Below are positions 35,144-47,146 of a stretch of 64,000 nucleotides of DNA, piece by piece. The DNA comes from Akanthomyces muscarius (Eukaryota; Ascomycota; Sordariomycetes; Hypocreales; Cordycipitaceae). The stretch covers positions 6,696,001-6,760,000 of the forward strand of contig NC_079241.1 of NCBI RefSeq assembly GCF_028009165.1, read 5' to 3'. Every line of letters begins with the position of its first letter. The stretch's first letter is position 1. The position numbers and the translations under genes are program-made. The notes under the pieces were generated by a model. It did not search any database. It worked only from the letters and a program-made list of their open reading frames with translations, and was not told the origin of the DNA.

Positions 35144-37883
35144 ATGGATGACCTCTCTGGTCTCGATTGGTCCAAGCCCAGTGCTGGGCAGCCGCCCAAA
35201 GCCGCGCCGATGACCAGCAACATGGCCTACCCGTCGCTGCGGCCGAGCCCCTCGCCCTTTGCGTCGGGACGCAACACGCCTGCGTCCACGCAGAACTCGG
35301 GCAGCAGCTCCTTTGGGAAACCGCCACAGCCGCAGCAGACGACGACACAGCCCAAGGCCGCTCAGGACAGCTTCAGCAACCTGGCGCGCTTCGGCCCCGC
35401 CAAGACGTCCCAGAACCTGACCCTCGCCGAGCGCCAGGCGCAACTCGAAGCCGAAAAGCGCAGGAAGGAGGAGGAGAAGCGCAAACTGACCGAGGCACAG
35501 TTTGGTAGCGGGCAGCAATGGGACATGCTTGGGTCGCGCGGCCAGACTTCGAGTCCCGCGCTGCAACCGCCGGCCGTTGTGGCGCAGAGCTCCGGCAACG
35601 ACGACGACGACCTCTTTGCCGCCTTTAACAAGGACACCAAGGTGGATAACGCCAGTCACTTCCCACCTCCAGAGAAGAAAATACCCACGCCGACCGCCGA
35701 AAAGAAGCCCCTCGACCTCTCGAACCCCAATGCCTGGAGCGCCTCTGGGTCGGACCCGGCTGCCTATCCGGACGACGACGATCCGTTTGGCCTGAGCGAA
35801 TTCAAGCCCAACGGTGCCGCGGCGTCAGTACCACAGAATCAGACGCAGACCAAAGACGACGATGATTTTCTGGGCGACCTGGCCCGACCAGTGGAGGAGG
35901 TACGCGCCAAACAACAAGTTGCCCCGCAGCGTGGTGAGCCTGGCAAGCCGATTGAGGACAACGACTCGAGCTCTTCCGACGAGGAGGAACTGCCCCAAAG
36001 ACCGCGAAACGATACCCGTCGGGCCCAAAATAGCGGCAATGCCGAGTTTGACAGCGCTCTGGCCCAGCTTGTCGATTATGGCTTCGCGCCCGAAGACGCG
36101 CGCCGCGCTTTGGTCGAGAGCGGTGCCGGCACCAATGTCCAGCAGGCGGCCAACTGGCTTCTCGACGAGGCGCATCGGAAATCCAAAGCCAAAGCGCAGG
36201 GAAGGCCGTCGTCAAACAACTCGAACCGATCCGAGCGCCGGGAGCAGACACCCTCGGGGCGAAACGAGCCCGACTTTGCCAAGTCGGCCGCCGCTGTTGG
36301 AAACACGCTGTTCAAGACGGCTAATTCACTGTGGAAGACGGGGCAAAAGAAGATGCAGCAGGCAGTTGCAGACTTTCAGCAAGAGGGCGTTGCCGGTGAT
36401 CCCAGCCAGCCCAAGTGGATGCGTGATGCACAGACGAACCAGGGACGCGCCTCTGCGAGGGCGGATGCCAATGCCACCGATGAGGCCATGATGCTTGAAT
36501 CCGGTGGAAGACCGAGACAAGCCAAAGAAAAGAGCCGGCAAGCGACGCCAGACCTCACAAGGAGCTCCTCACCAGCGACATCGTCTGCTGGCCAGAGTCG
36601 GAGCGGCTCTGTGCCCAGGTGGCAGCAGCAACAAGCTGCCCCGCCCCTGGTTCCGAATGCGCGGTCGCGACTTAATCGGTTCGCGGACGACGACGACACC
36701 TTTGCTGTTAGTTCTAGTAGAAGACGGAAGCCGGCATTCCCCGCAGAGCCAGCCAAGACCGAACCTGAACCAGATCTGCTGTTTGGCTCTGAAGCGCCGA
36801 AACAAGCGAGTCGTCCAACCCCCCCTCCTCAAGCCGCAGCAGCTGCGAGGAAAACACCGCCCAACCCTACTCCTGTGCGAAAGGCGACACCAAAACCTGC
36901 CCGTCAAATACCGTCCATCACGCCGTCCGCCATACAAACTTCTACAAAGCACCGTCTCGAGGGAACGGCGCATTTCAAGCGTGGAGACTTTGCACAGGCA
37001 CACGCATCCTATTCGTCCTCGCTGTCTGCCGTGCCATCTACACATCCCCTGGCCATTGTTCTCCTCACAAACCGAGCACTGACTGCCTTGAAAACGGGCG
37101 AGCCGAAGCAAGCAGTAACAGATGCCGACACCGCCATCAGCGTCATTGGACCCGGCAACGGCCAGGGCGAGACGGTGGCCGTGACAGGCGACAATGGCCA
37201 GGAAGAAAACCGCGACATGCGCGATTTGTACGGCAAGGCGCTGAGCCGCAAGGCCGAAGCCCTCGAGCAGATGGAGAAGTGGGGAGATGCCCTTGCCGTG
37301 TGGAAGCTGGCGGTCGAAGCTGGTCTCGGCGGCGCCACGGCGGCCAAGGGCCGTCAGCGATGCCAGACGGCGCTCGCGCCCAAGCCCAAGCCTGCGCCCA
37401 AGCCCGCCTCGGCGCCCAAGTCTCGTCCATCTGCGTCGGCTAGCCTGCAGCCGCAAAAGGACTCCGAGGCCGTCACGCGACTACGCGAGGCCAACGAGGC
37501 CGCGGCCAAGGAGGACGATGAAAAGTTTGCGCTTTCAGAACATGTCGACGCCAAGATTGCGGCGTGGCGCGAGGGCAAGCGCGACAACCTGCGCGGCCTC
37601 ATTGCGAGCCTGGACCAGGTGCTGTGGGAGGACAGCGGGTGGGAAAAGGTGGGCATGCACGAGCTCGTCATGGCGAACAAGGTCAAGATTTCGTACATGA
37701 AGGCGATTGCCAAGACGCATCCAGATAAGGTGAGCATATATGGTTACCGTGCTGCCTGTCTTTCGTTACTAATCTGGGCAGATTGCGCAAACTGCTTCGA
37801 CAGAGGTGCGGCTTATCGCGGGTTTAGTGTTTAGCACGCTCAACGAGGCTTGGGACAAGTTCAAGACGGAGAATGGACTATGA
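35144..37883 (+). CDS. SWA2: Auxilin-like UBA-TPR-J-domain protein (Swa2-like)
   Basis: Two exons, 35144-37729 and 37782-37883, give 895 residues. The order matches yeast Swa2: a disordered N-terminus with acidic/DPF-type clathrin-binding motifs (DDDLFAAF, DDDDPFGLSEF), a UBA domain at about residues 300-342 (ALAQLVDYGFAPEDARRALV), a long linker, a TPR region at about residues 600-735 (AHFKRGDFAQAHASYSSSLS and DLYGKALSRKAEALEQMEKW), and a C-terminal J-domain with the HPDK motif. The HPDK Lys is the last codon of exon 1, and the rest of the J helix lies in exon 2. Auxilins recruit Hsc70 to strip clathrin from vesicles, and the TPR region helps recruit Hsp70. The protein acts in the cytosol at clathrin-coated vesicles and should be expressed constitutively. 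Confidence 0.9.
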
Positions 37884-38203
37884 GATATGATATCCAACAT
37901 TTTTACAGGAGCAGTTTTTTTTATTCACATTACACGTGGCAGGGTAAAGAGAGAGCATGGCGAGGAAAACTTGCTAAATTCATTTCGCGTTTGGAAAACA
38001 GATAAATTATAAAGACAAAGTATAGATATGGTTCCGGTAGCGCCGCCTTTTGGCCTGCTGAATGACATGCGAACGTAGAGGACGACAACACCGACACGCC
38101 ATGAGCCCAAACAGACCATGATTGTGGGAACCAAAGTGGTACGGATTCCATTTACTTTGAGGGTATCTCGTAAGTCGTAGATGGGAGCAAGAACCACGGG
38201 GCT
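37884..38203. other. Convergent intergenic region
   Basis: 320 bp between the auxilin and Ubc7 stop codons. No coding sequence seen. Confidence 0.5.
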
Positions 38204-38774
38204 CTACAATCCCAAGGTTCGGCGGACGCCCTCGCGGACGACATTCTCGTACTCGGCCCTGCGGTCGCGCCACATCTTGGCGGCTTCGACGTTGGCGGGG
38301 CTCTCGTCGTTTGGTTCCGCGAGCATGCTCATGACGGAGATGAGAATCTTCTCGACCGACTGGATCGGGGACCACCGCTCGGACGCGTGCTCGTAGTGGT
38401 TGGGGTCGTCGCCGGGGGGGTGGAGGATGGAGATGCAGACGAGGCCGCTCGAGTAGACTGTTTTCGAATCATTAGCGATCCACGTTTTTCCTTTGAATAC
38501 AGCCTGTTGAGTTCGAGAAGCCCATACCATTCGGATGCCACAGGTCGCAGAGAAACTTCATCGTCGGCGGCGCCAGCGGATAGTCCTTGGGAAACTTGAG
38601 CTCGGCGGGGAAGACGCCGCCCTCAAAGGGCGTGCCCTCGGGCCCCTGGATGAGGCACTCCCAGTGCAGGATGTCGTCCTCGGACACGGGGCCCGCGGTG
38701 ATGCCGTCGGGCGGGTTGTTGGTGAGGGCGCGGTACTCCTGGAGCAGGCGGCGCTGGGCGGTGGACTGCGCCAT
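38204..38774 (-). CDS. UBC7: Ubiquitin-conjugating enzyme E2, Ubc7/UBE2G2 type
   Basis: Two exons, 38774-38528 and 38457-38204, with a GTATGG donor; 166 residues, the usual size for Ubc7. The UBC fold is clear: [43 protein letters not shown], the HPN motif, and the active-site Cys in [16 protein letters not shown]. The residues after the active-site Cys ([17 protein letters not shown]) are the acidic-loop insertion that marks the Ubc7/UBE2G2 class, and [14 protein letters not shown] follows. Ubc7 works with ER ligases such as Hrd1 and Doa10 in ER-associated degradation. The last residues, [10 protein letters not shown], match the C-terminal helix. Confidence 0.93.
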
Positions 38775-39224
38775 GATGGTGAGCGGCGGCAGCGGGGTAG
38801 CGGCGGGGGCTGAGCGCGCTTGTTTATGGCACTCGATTCGACCGTAGAGGGTGTGTTTCGTAGTAGAGGGCCTGTTCAGAAGAGATGGAATCGAGACTTG
38901 GCTCTGTGGAAGGCGGGGTTTTTTTTTGCGGCAGTGGGATGGCAACGGTGGCGGGTTCGGCTCGACTGGAAGCTACTTTAGGTGGGCGATTCAATGTCGC
39001 GCGAGCAACTCCGGACCGGCTGTAATGTGGGGCGGCGAGTTGGGCCGGTCGCCGGAGGACACAACGGCGAGATTTATACCAGCGTGAGTAGGATTGATTT
39101 TGATTTGAAAAATAAGACAATGGTTGCATATATACAGCCTTGATGTATACGCCGCGATTCGATAATATTTTCCCGAGATTTTCTTGCCGCCGTTGAGTGT
39201 CAAATAACTACGTGATATCGATGT
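38775..39224. other. Ubc7 promoter region and end of the ankyrin relic
   Basis: No coding sequence; it holds the promoter of Ubc7 and the flank of the broken ankyrin tail. Confidence 0.5.
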
Positions 39225-39611
39225 TCATTCCATTCTGTCCACGTCGCAAGAAGCGCTCAATAGAGGCGAAAGAGTGCTGTATATACCACGAAAACTTTTC
39301 ACATGTAGCCATTCTCCACAGGCGCAGTCAATGTTCGCGCCTTGATCGAGAAGTATGATCATCATGTGTGGTACGGCCAAATTGGTGACAGCCCACCACA
39401 GCGGCGTCCCACCATCTTGATCGGCCAACTCAATATTGACACCGTTAGCAACGAGCCATTGGACCAAGTATTCATCGCCGTTTCTTATGACGGCCCGCGG
39501 CAACTGCGCCGTCCCATCTGATCGACCGTGTCAAGATTCGGGTTCCACTCAAGCAACAGCGCCTTATTGTCCTTGTAGCAGTGACTTTTGGCAGCCCCGC
39601 CACAGCGGCGC
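39225..39611 (-). pseudogene. Broken ankyrin-repeat tail downstream of the NLR-like gene
   Basis: Just past the stop codon of the NACHT-ankyrin reading frame, ankyrin-like sequence continues in two other frames. In one, KALLLEWNPNLDTVDQMG reads like the end of a repeat. In the next frame VIRNGDEYLVQWLVANGVN and IELADQDGGTPLWWAVTN read like a further repeat, then MMIILLDQGANID. At least one stop and one or two frameshifts separate these pieces. The gene therefore once had a longer repeat array, or the array has been cut back by mutation. Confidence 0.65.
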
Positions 39612-42600
39612 CTAGCCGGTCGTCTCAGCAGCAGTAAGGCTAGCCCCCTTGCTCTGGAGTAATGGTACGATAGCCTCACCTCCGACCCTAGCTTTAGCCC
39701 ATGACAGTGGCGTGTGACCATTGTTGTCGGCGATGTTAATGTTGGCACCCCACCGAGGATCAAGCAGCAGTGGCACATTGCTCCTGTAATGTTGACTAGT
39801 AACAGCCAGAGATAGAGGCGTGCGACCCGTCTTATCGGTCGCGTTAACGTTGGCACCTTTTTCAAGGAGCCTTTCTATAGTCTTGAGGCTACTCGATTGA
39901 AAACCTAAAACCGCCACTGATAGAGGGGTCCAGCCGTTCTCATCGGTGGCCTCGATCTCCGCCCCCCGGGCAAGCAGCAGCTGCACAATGCCTTCATGCC
40001 CCATTCTTGAGGCCCATGTCAGAGGCGTTGCGCCGTGGTTATCCGCTGCCTCTTTGTCTGCACGCTGCTCAAGGAGCAACTGCACAGTGACTTTCTGCCT
40101 TTGCTTTGCAGCGCAGCTAAGAGGCACTGGGTTGTCCCTTCCGAAGGTTTTAGTCTCTCTCGGCATGATGGCGGGCCCCCCCGAAACAGCCCATGATAAA
40201 GGGGTGCGGCCACGTTCATCAACAGTGTCAATGCCATCGTGTGCGCGCTGCGCTAGGAGCTCCCGCACAGCTACATCATACCAATATCTCGCTGCATAAT
40301 GCAGCAGTGTACCTTCCGCATTGCTGCTGAACTTGGTGTATGCTTTGCAATAACCTGAAGCAAGGGCGACGGCAAAGACTAGTTCGTTACCTGTCAGTAA
40401 TAGAAATAGGAGAATGTTTCCATTGGGTGGAAATTCGGAACTCTTTCCAATAGTATTCTGTTTGTCTCCATTCTGACAATATGCTTTGTACAGGCCGTGC
40501 AGATGAGACGTTGGTGGTTGGATATCCAAGTGTGCTTTCATAAATGCACAAACCGCTTCGTGACTCTTGGTTGCTAGTGCCGCCAAAACCGGCGCGCCCC
40601 AAACCTCGTCCTCTACTTTGAAGCAGAAGAGCTTTTCTGGGTGACGACTTATGAGGTTCGCTGCGTTGTGCTCGGCCAATAGATATAAAAGCCTTCTTTT
40701 GCGAACAGGTCCAGTGAATCCTCTCACGAGGTATTGGAGCGTCATCCAATCCGCAGTTGAAAAGCTCTGGAAAAATTCCGCTTGAGAGACGCCGTCGCCT
40801 GCTGCGGTATCGGCATGATAAAAGACACTCTCAACAGCGTATTCTAGAAACGGCAGCCTTTGTTTCGCCTTTTTCGCTGCCAGTTTGGCGTCGATCCATT
40901 CTCCCGTCTCAGCTTTCGGGAGCAAGTCGCTGCCGTCCAGAATACCAATGCTCATGTTCGTATAGTTGAGGCAGCATTGTTTGAGTCGTTCGTGGCTATT
41001 TCCTCGAAATCTCCATTCGACTTCAGGCCACACTTCGTAGAGCCCATTTCCTTTGAGAAGAAAGTCTCTGACTGACTCGTGAATGAACTGAACTTTCGGT
41101 GTTTCCTTGGACATCGTGACTTCGGCAAGCCCTCTAGACGAACTGAGGACAAGCTTTCTAGCATCAGCCTCATCCATTCCATCAAAACCCGACTCGGATG
41201 CACCAGGACAGAGGGCGAGGTACAGCTCCTGCGGTGCCAGTGGCCGCCTTGCGAACAGTACACACTGCATGCAAAGAAGCAGTTCGTCCTCGTTGTGCTC
41301 CTTGTCATGCATGTCGCGGGTCAAAATACCATGCTTGTAGCGGATCAAAATATCATGGAAAAGCTTGTGCAGATCTTCCGGAATATCGTCAAGCCTTTTT
41401 TTCAGTCCATATTCCCCACGATGATCATAGTGCCGCTGCAGAATCCCCACGACCAGGGAAACCCACATGAAGAGCCCGGATCTAGTCGATCTCTGTTCAA
41501 GTTCCATGCGGACCTCTTTGGCGACCTTATCGTGGCCAATTTTCAGCTTGCTGTCAATGTAGTTGAGTATATCCTGCTTGTGTCCCTTTTGTAGTCCAAG
41601 ATCCAGACTAAGTCCTTTCGAAATAGTAATGTTCGGGTACCATCTGCTTGAGAAGCAGACTTGGAACACAATGTTTCGTGATATGGCTTGATTGCTCAAC
41701 TCTTCAAAGAACGACATCATATCCCGAATCTCAATTTCGCTGCACTCATCCAAGGCATCAATAAAACACATCAAAGAGTACGTTCCGAGACCCTGGACAA
41801 CTTGCTCGAAGAGTTCCTCAAGTTGCTCGACGCTCCACTGCGGTGCTTCATTATGTCGTGTATTCAAGTCAAAAGAATCGAGAGCGCTTTGAAGGTGTGG
41901 GAGTTGTTCGAAAATCTGGACAAGTAGTGATTGATACATTCCAACCGTAGATTTCTCTGGATCTTGTCCTTGCGCATAGAAAAAGAAGTAAATGATAGCT
42001 TTCTTCATGTTTTTCTCCATGTTATTCGTAGCATTTCTGACAGCAAACTTCATTAAGGTCGATTTCCCGACGCCAGGGTTCCCTTTAATCCATAGGACTC
42101 CGTGATGCTCCACGAGATGGCTGGGGTTTAGCCAGTCACAATATTCGGAAGTTCGCAACAGCCACTCGCATGTCTGCCGGTATGCTTTCTTAACAGTATT
42201 GTACCGGCGGTCGATTTGGTCAATTCTTAACCAGTCTAGCGCTCGTTTTCGACCTTCATCCAATGAAGTTGGCGCTTCACTGAAATTTAGCCCAGTAACC
42301 TTGGCAAGAGCTTTGAGGAAATTCTACTTACTGGAGCTATCGAGGTTGATTGGCAAAATGTTACTGCCACAATTGTCGGAGCGTCGATTCTTTGGCCTGT
42401 TGTCTCTGATGCAAAGTGACTGTTCGTCAAGGGAGCGCTTACGTCTGCGATCTAACGCTGTTACCATGGTTTCACCGAGCAATTAGCTAGATTCAAGATC
42501 AAGTGGCAGAATGAGGCAGTATAATGTGAACTGACTGTTTTGATCTGGGGGTTTTGGAATCTCGGCGAGAAGAGCTTTAGCATAGGAAGCAGCCATTGCA

Positions 42601-43466
42601 GCTGCATACGGCTGCCATTCATCATTCTTATGCCGGTCCCCATAATCGCAAACTCCCCGAATAACGCCTGGGCGCTTAATATTCATGACTCCAGCCGCTT
42701 CCATCTCAAGACCAATAAGATCGTACTCGTCTCGCAACTCATTTCGCTTCCGGGCATTTTTCATCAGCTTGTCTCCCGATCCTAAGGTCCCATACCACAC
42801 TCGGGTCCTGTCGCAACTCGGCCTGCGTCTTCGTTGGACGATGTGCTCTGTGCCGTCATCATTGATTTGGTAGAGGATATCATTTTCTTGTCCTGGATCC
42901 ATGAAGATGCCGCTGAGCTGGTGGTCTTTGTCTCTGATTTTGTTGTAATGTGGCAAAAAGAAATCTGCACTATTTCCGTATTTAAGTTTTAGAGTACTGA
43001 TAATTGAGGAGACAACTTTTTTCGTTTTTTCCAATACATGGCCAGAGCCCATGAGCTGGAAACCATCGTTTTCCGTTTCCTTGCCGAAGCCATATGGTAT
43101 AATCGCCGCATCGTTGCCCTCTACTCGGGCCACGAGAACATCGCCAAGGCGGATATCAATCGGGGGCTTTCGCGCGGGATTGGGCAATCCAGCTGCAACT
43201 CCGACCAGCAAGCTGAACTGGATATTTTTGAAAATAGTAGCCTCGCCAATGACGGAGGCAGCCCAGGCGACCCCGTATGATCTATCGAGCACATGTGCAA
43301 TGATGACATTATATCCACACATCCTACCGGCGTGAAAAATACAGTTCTTTGCCTCAGGGAATTCGGTTCCATGGTGCTCGTCCAACATTAGTCGGGCAGC
43401 CTGCAACTCGATTTCTAGCGGAGCGAGCCATAAGACAGTGTAATCTGAAGGATCCAATATTGCCAT
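39612..43466 (-). pseudogene. NLR-like PNP-NACHT-ankyrin gene, apparently interrupted
   Basis: Exon 1 (43466-42536) encodes a purine/uridine phosphorylase-like domain, with YTVLWLAPLEIELQAARLML, LLVGVAAGLPNP, LGDVLVARVEG and GLEMEAAGV. It is the N-terminal sensor/effector domain of many fungal NLRs. An intron (42535-42458) leads into a basic linker in the same frame, which meets an in-frame TAG at 42326-42324. The same frame then continues with the NACHT domain: Walker A GNPGVGKST, Walker B LMCFIDALDE, and about eight ankyrin repeats ending at 39612. A 54-nt intron with a weak GTAACA donor and AAAG acceptor could remove the stop; a 52-nt intron with strong borders would break the frame. So it may be a pseudogene or use the weak intron. 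Fungal NLRs act in non-self recognition and cell death. Confidence 0.75.
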
Positions 43467-44239
43467 TGAGTCAAAGAAGCAAGGAATACGCCTGAATCAG
43501 CGTCAGGTGCCCCAGTCGACCTCGGGTTCTCGTGGTGCCTCGCGGGGCCGTAGCCTTCTTTCTGTTCACTTCTTTGGGACAAATGTGATTGCAAACTCCC
43601 TGTAGAGTGACCGACGTAGGAAATGTTAAGGACGAGGTTCGTGACTATCGCGGGCAAGGCAAGATGCCGGGGGATATGCTCAAATAATTGTCGAAGTGAG
43701 AGAGAATTTGCGGGATAAAATACGTGAAAAGGGGGGAGTTCGTTCTCTCGAGTCCTAGCCGGAGCAGACCGTTTTCAATGGTAATTAGTCGAGGTCCGCC
43801 CTGACAAGCATCAGGCACCAATGAAAGTGCCTCGCCATGCATAAGCTACTGCAGCCTGCATATTGAGCGGGACAGACTATCTATGGCCAGAATGCGCTGT
43901 TTATTTCTCTTCCCACCAACCATCAGTCAAAACGGCCTTTCTAGCTTGCGAGAAAGTTAGCTAGAAGCCTCAAACTGATCCGGAGATCCGACATCAGGTG
44001 CAAAGATTTAGGTGGCAGTTCCCGAGTGCATGAATGTGTTTTTAAGCGGCTATTTATTTATAGACGCTAATTCATGTGTTTGTGGGGTATAGTTGATAAC
44101 CAGTCATAGGTGTCTGTGCATAAATCTTACTGTTTAGCATAAGGGTGGTCGACGCATTCATAAATGCATGTGTCAACCGTCCCAAATTGACACTCGGGAC
44201 AGCGGCACACAGCTTCGGTATAATTCGATATGCAATATC
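43467..44239. other. Intergenic region without recognisable gene
   Basis: It includes the upstream region of the NLR-like gene and the 3' flank of the P450. No coding sequence recognised. Confidence 0.5.
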
Positions 44240-46043
44240 CTAGGCTCGCATTTCTGTCTGCATTGACTCATACTGTCGCATTATATCCTTGGCATGCCCT
44301 GGCGATCTGGGCTTCAAGTTCATTGGAAAAGTTGTCGGCTCGAGAATGACGCTTGAATTGGTCGCCTGGTCGTCAAAGACGATCTCTTCTCCAGTTAAGG
44401 GGCATTGTTTGGCGGAAACGCTGAAACCCCAGACAACAGACGCTCCAACAATGAAAAGCTCGTGGTCGGCAATAGACTGGCCCAGGCACATGCGTCGGCC
44501 CCAGCCAAAGGTATGCATGCCCTTGCCTTCGCGCAGGTTGGGATATCTCGAGAGCGGTTCCATGTACGTCGGCCAGCCGCGCTCAAGCCAGCGCTCAGGG
44601 CGGAAGTTTTCGGGGTCGGGATATTGTTCTGGTACTCTGTTGAGGGCCCTTGATATGATTAGCGGTTGCAGGCGTAAAGAGTAGAAAAACAAACACACCA
44701 TTCGCATGCGAGCACAACGTCGTCTTTTTTAATGGTGACGCCGCGATATTCGACATCTTCCTCGCACCGATGCGGTACGCCTAACATGCAATTAGTAACT
44801 ATCACAAAATAAAGATGACTGGACTGTCGAGCAACTTACCAAGAGGCACAGTTGACCTCCATCGTAATGATTCCTTGACACACGCGCGCACAGTCGGTAG
44901 CTGCTCATAATCACCGATCTGCGGCATGCGATCGCCACAGACGCGATCAATTTCCTCTTGCATTTTTTTCTGCCATTTCGGATGCAGACCCATGGCCATG
45001 ATAAAGTACTGAATTGGGCCTGCCACCGTGACGACACCCACCATGGTCTGGAACCCCAGCATGCAGGCCGCAAAATCCTCCTCCTCGCTGCTCTGCTCCA
45101 GGCTTGGGTTCTTACCCTTGCTACCCTCACCAGCTGCTACCTGCGCCAGATAGCGATACGACCACGTATTCTCCGGCAACGACCCTTGTAGGAATCTCTT
45201 CTTGGCAACCTGCAGATTCTGCCGCCACCAGCGGCGCATCTCACCCTCGCGCTTTTCTTCAAACGTGCGCCACGGGTTGTAGCCTACCATGTCGCACAGG
45301 GCATACAGTGGCGTCAGCGCATTGATGATAGGCCCCGAGATGGACATTTGGCGCAGCGTCTCGGTGGCCTTGGCGCCGAAGCGGGCGCCCTGCGCGGCGT
45401 CGTCGATGGAGAGCGTCGTCATGATGCGGCCGGTGAGCTCGCGTGCATTGTCATGGAAGCGCGCGGGGTCGACGAGAAGCGTCATGAGGTAGCGCTTCAC
45501 TTCGCGATCGACGTAGCCGTAAAAGTTGGCCTGACTAGCGGATGCCATAGCTGCATGCACCCATTTTCTCTGTCGCTTCCACGATTCTAGCGAGAAGAAG
45601 AAACACCCCCATTAGCTTATTCTGTCGCAGGGGACGTCGTAGGAGGGGTGTTGGTTACCGTTGCGGTCTTGGAGAGCGACATAAACAGGGCTGGTTCTAT
45701 GATCCAGGAGCGCACGAATTTGCGTGCGTCCGGAAAAAGAATTGCCCTTTTTTATCAGTAGCTCCTGCGCCATACTCTCGTCCGTGACGACGATGAAGCG
45801 CAGGCCCATCATCGAGGTCTCATAGATTGGCCCATATGTATCTGCCCACTCCTTGAACTTGAGCCACATGGAGAACCTGGGCAGATCGTGTACACGGCCT
45901 ACCACAGGGAACTGCCTAGGCCCCGGAAATCGCTTGGTGCTTTTGGACGTTGATCCGCATTTTCGCAGAATTGTCGAAATGGAAAGGAGGAGGCTGGGAA
46001 TGGCGACTGCGTAAAAGTACCAGCTGTAGAGTAAAAGCGCCAT
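44240..46043 (-). CDS. Cytochrome P450 monooxygenase
   Basis: Four exons, 46043-45659, 45586-44840, 44780-44699 and 44648-44240, give about 540 residues. An N-terminal hydrophobic anchor (MALLLYSWYFYAVAIPSLLL) is followed by a Pro-rich hinge (RFPGPRQFPVVG), a WKRQRKWVHAAM segment (helix C), the ExxR motif in KESLRW, a PERW segment and the heme loop FGWGRRMCLGQ with the axial Cys. In helix I the usual (A/G)Gx(D/E)T(T/S) reads VGVVTV, so the acid is Val. The closest type appears to be fungal secondary-metabolite P450s of the OrdA-like group, by motif only. It is the left member of a cluster with an MFS carrier, two regulators and an SDR. Confidence 0.88.
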
Positions 46044-47146
46044 TGTCAGTTTGGCAGTAACCCGTCACCCTTTCCAAGGATTGACCAAGTTCAAGGTTAG
46101 CAGCGGTATTTGAGGTCGTCGAAATGCGTCCGAGTTGGAGTAGCAATAAAGTCGGCGGATTAAAGCCTTAGAAGGCGAGTTTAGTTAAGTTTGGGGACGC
46201 ACGAGTTAAGAAGGAGCCTCCTGCAGCAGCCATCAAACTTGCACACACCTTGGTATTGATCAGCTCTCATGCGATTGGGTACTATTTCCCTGGTTGGTTC
46301 AGCTGATTGCACCCCTGTGATGTCACATTATATCCGCTCTGCAATGGGGCAAATACCTGATGTAATAAAAAGATGACAATACGAGCATGAGGCTGTATCT
46401 TGCAACAAACTTGCCTTATAAATACAGGTGTACTTCAAATTTATTCACAGTTTTATAATCTACATCTTCGGGGCGCTGCTCGACGCCTCTCAGAGGGTGC
46501 GAAGGTGCGAGGTGCTTTGGCCCCCTGTCTACAGCACTTCATGCCGGATGGCACCCCACGCTGACGTGAGCCCTGATCGCCACCTCGACTGCGCTAGATG
46601 ATAGATGAATGCAAACATGTGTTTAAAACGATACTCGAGTGAACACGGACGCAGAAAACGAGTTCCGCTTTCACGTGTCTTGCGCACATTTGGACACGAA
46701 CTCTTCTGCGTTTAGAATTTCACTGGCACTCTCACTGGCCCACCGCTTTCGTTGGGGGCGGGCGCGACCGGTTATCTACGACGCTGTACACTAAAACGTA
46801 GCTAACTAATTAACTACGTTAGTGAATGGAGAAAAGGCGGGACGAGCCAGGGTATCGAATCAGCCTTATGGGACTAGATGGTGAGCTAGGGATAAAATAC
46901 TCAAGAGAATGGGCACACATGAATGCTTCCGTCATGCCACTAAACTTCGATGCCTAGTTACTGGTAATTGGTATTGTTCAGTGTAAAATGCAAGTGGGTA
47001 TTTACTTCAACCTGATTGGTCATATATCTCTTTATAACTGAACAAGTAAATCTACGCAAGTTGGACACAAATGCGAGGTAGGTCCAGCTGCGCTCCCAGC
47101 GTAGCGTGTGCTTATTTGGTCAACCTGTTGCGCAGGTACAATCTAC
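46044..47146. other. Intergenic region with a hairpin
   Basis: 1.1 kb between the P450 and MFS genes. No gene seen. A near-perfect inverted repeat (46789-46824, arms CACTAAAACGTAG and CTACGTTAGTG) could form a hairpin. Confidence 0.5.

Noticed and set aside
46044..47146. Possible transposon remnant between the P450 and MFS genes
   Set aside because: Only one small hairpin was found; no transposase-like sequence, long terminal repeats or target duplication.
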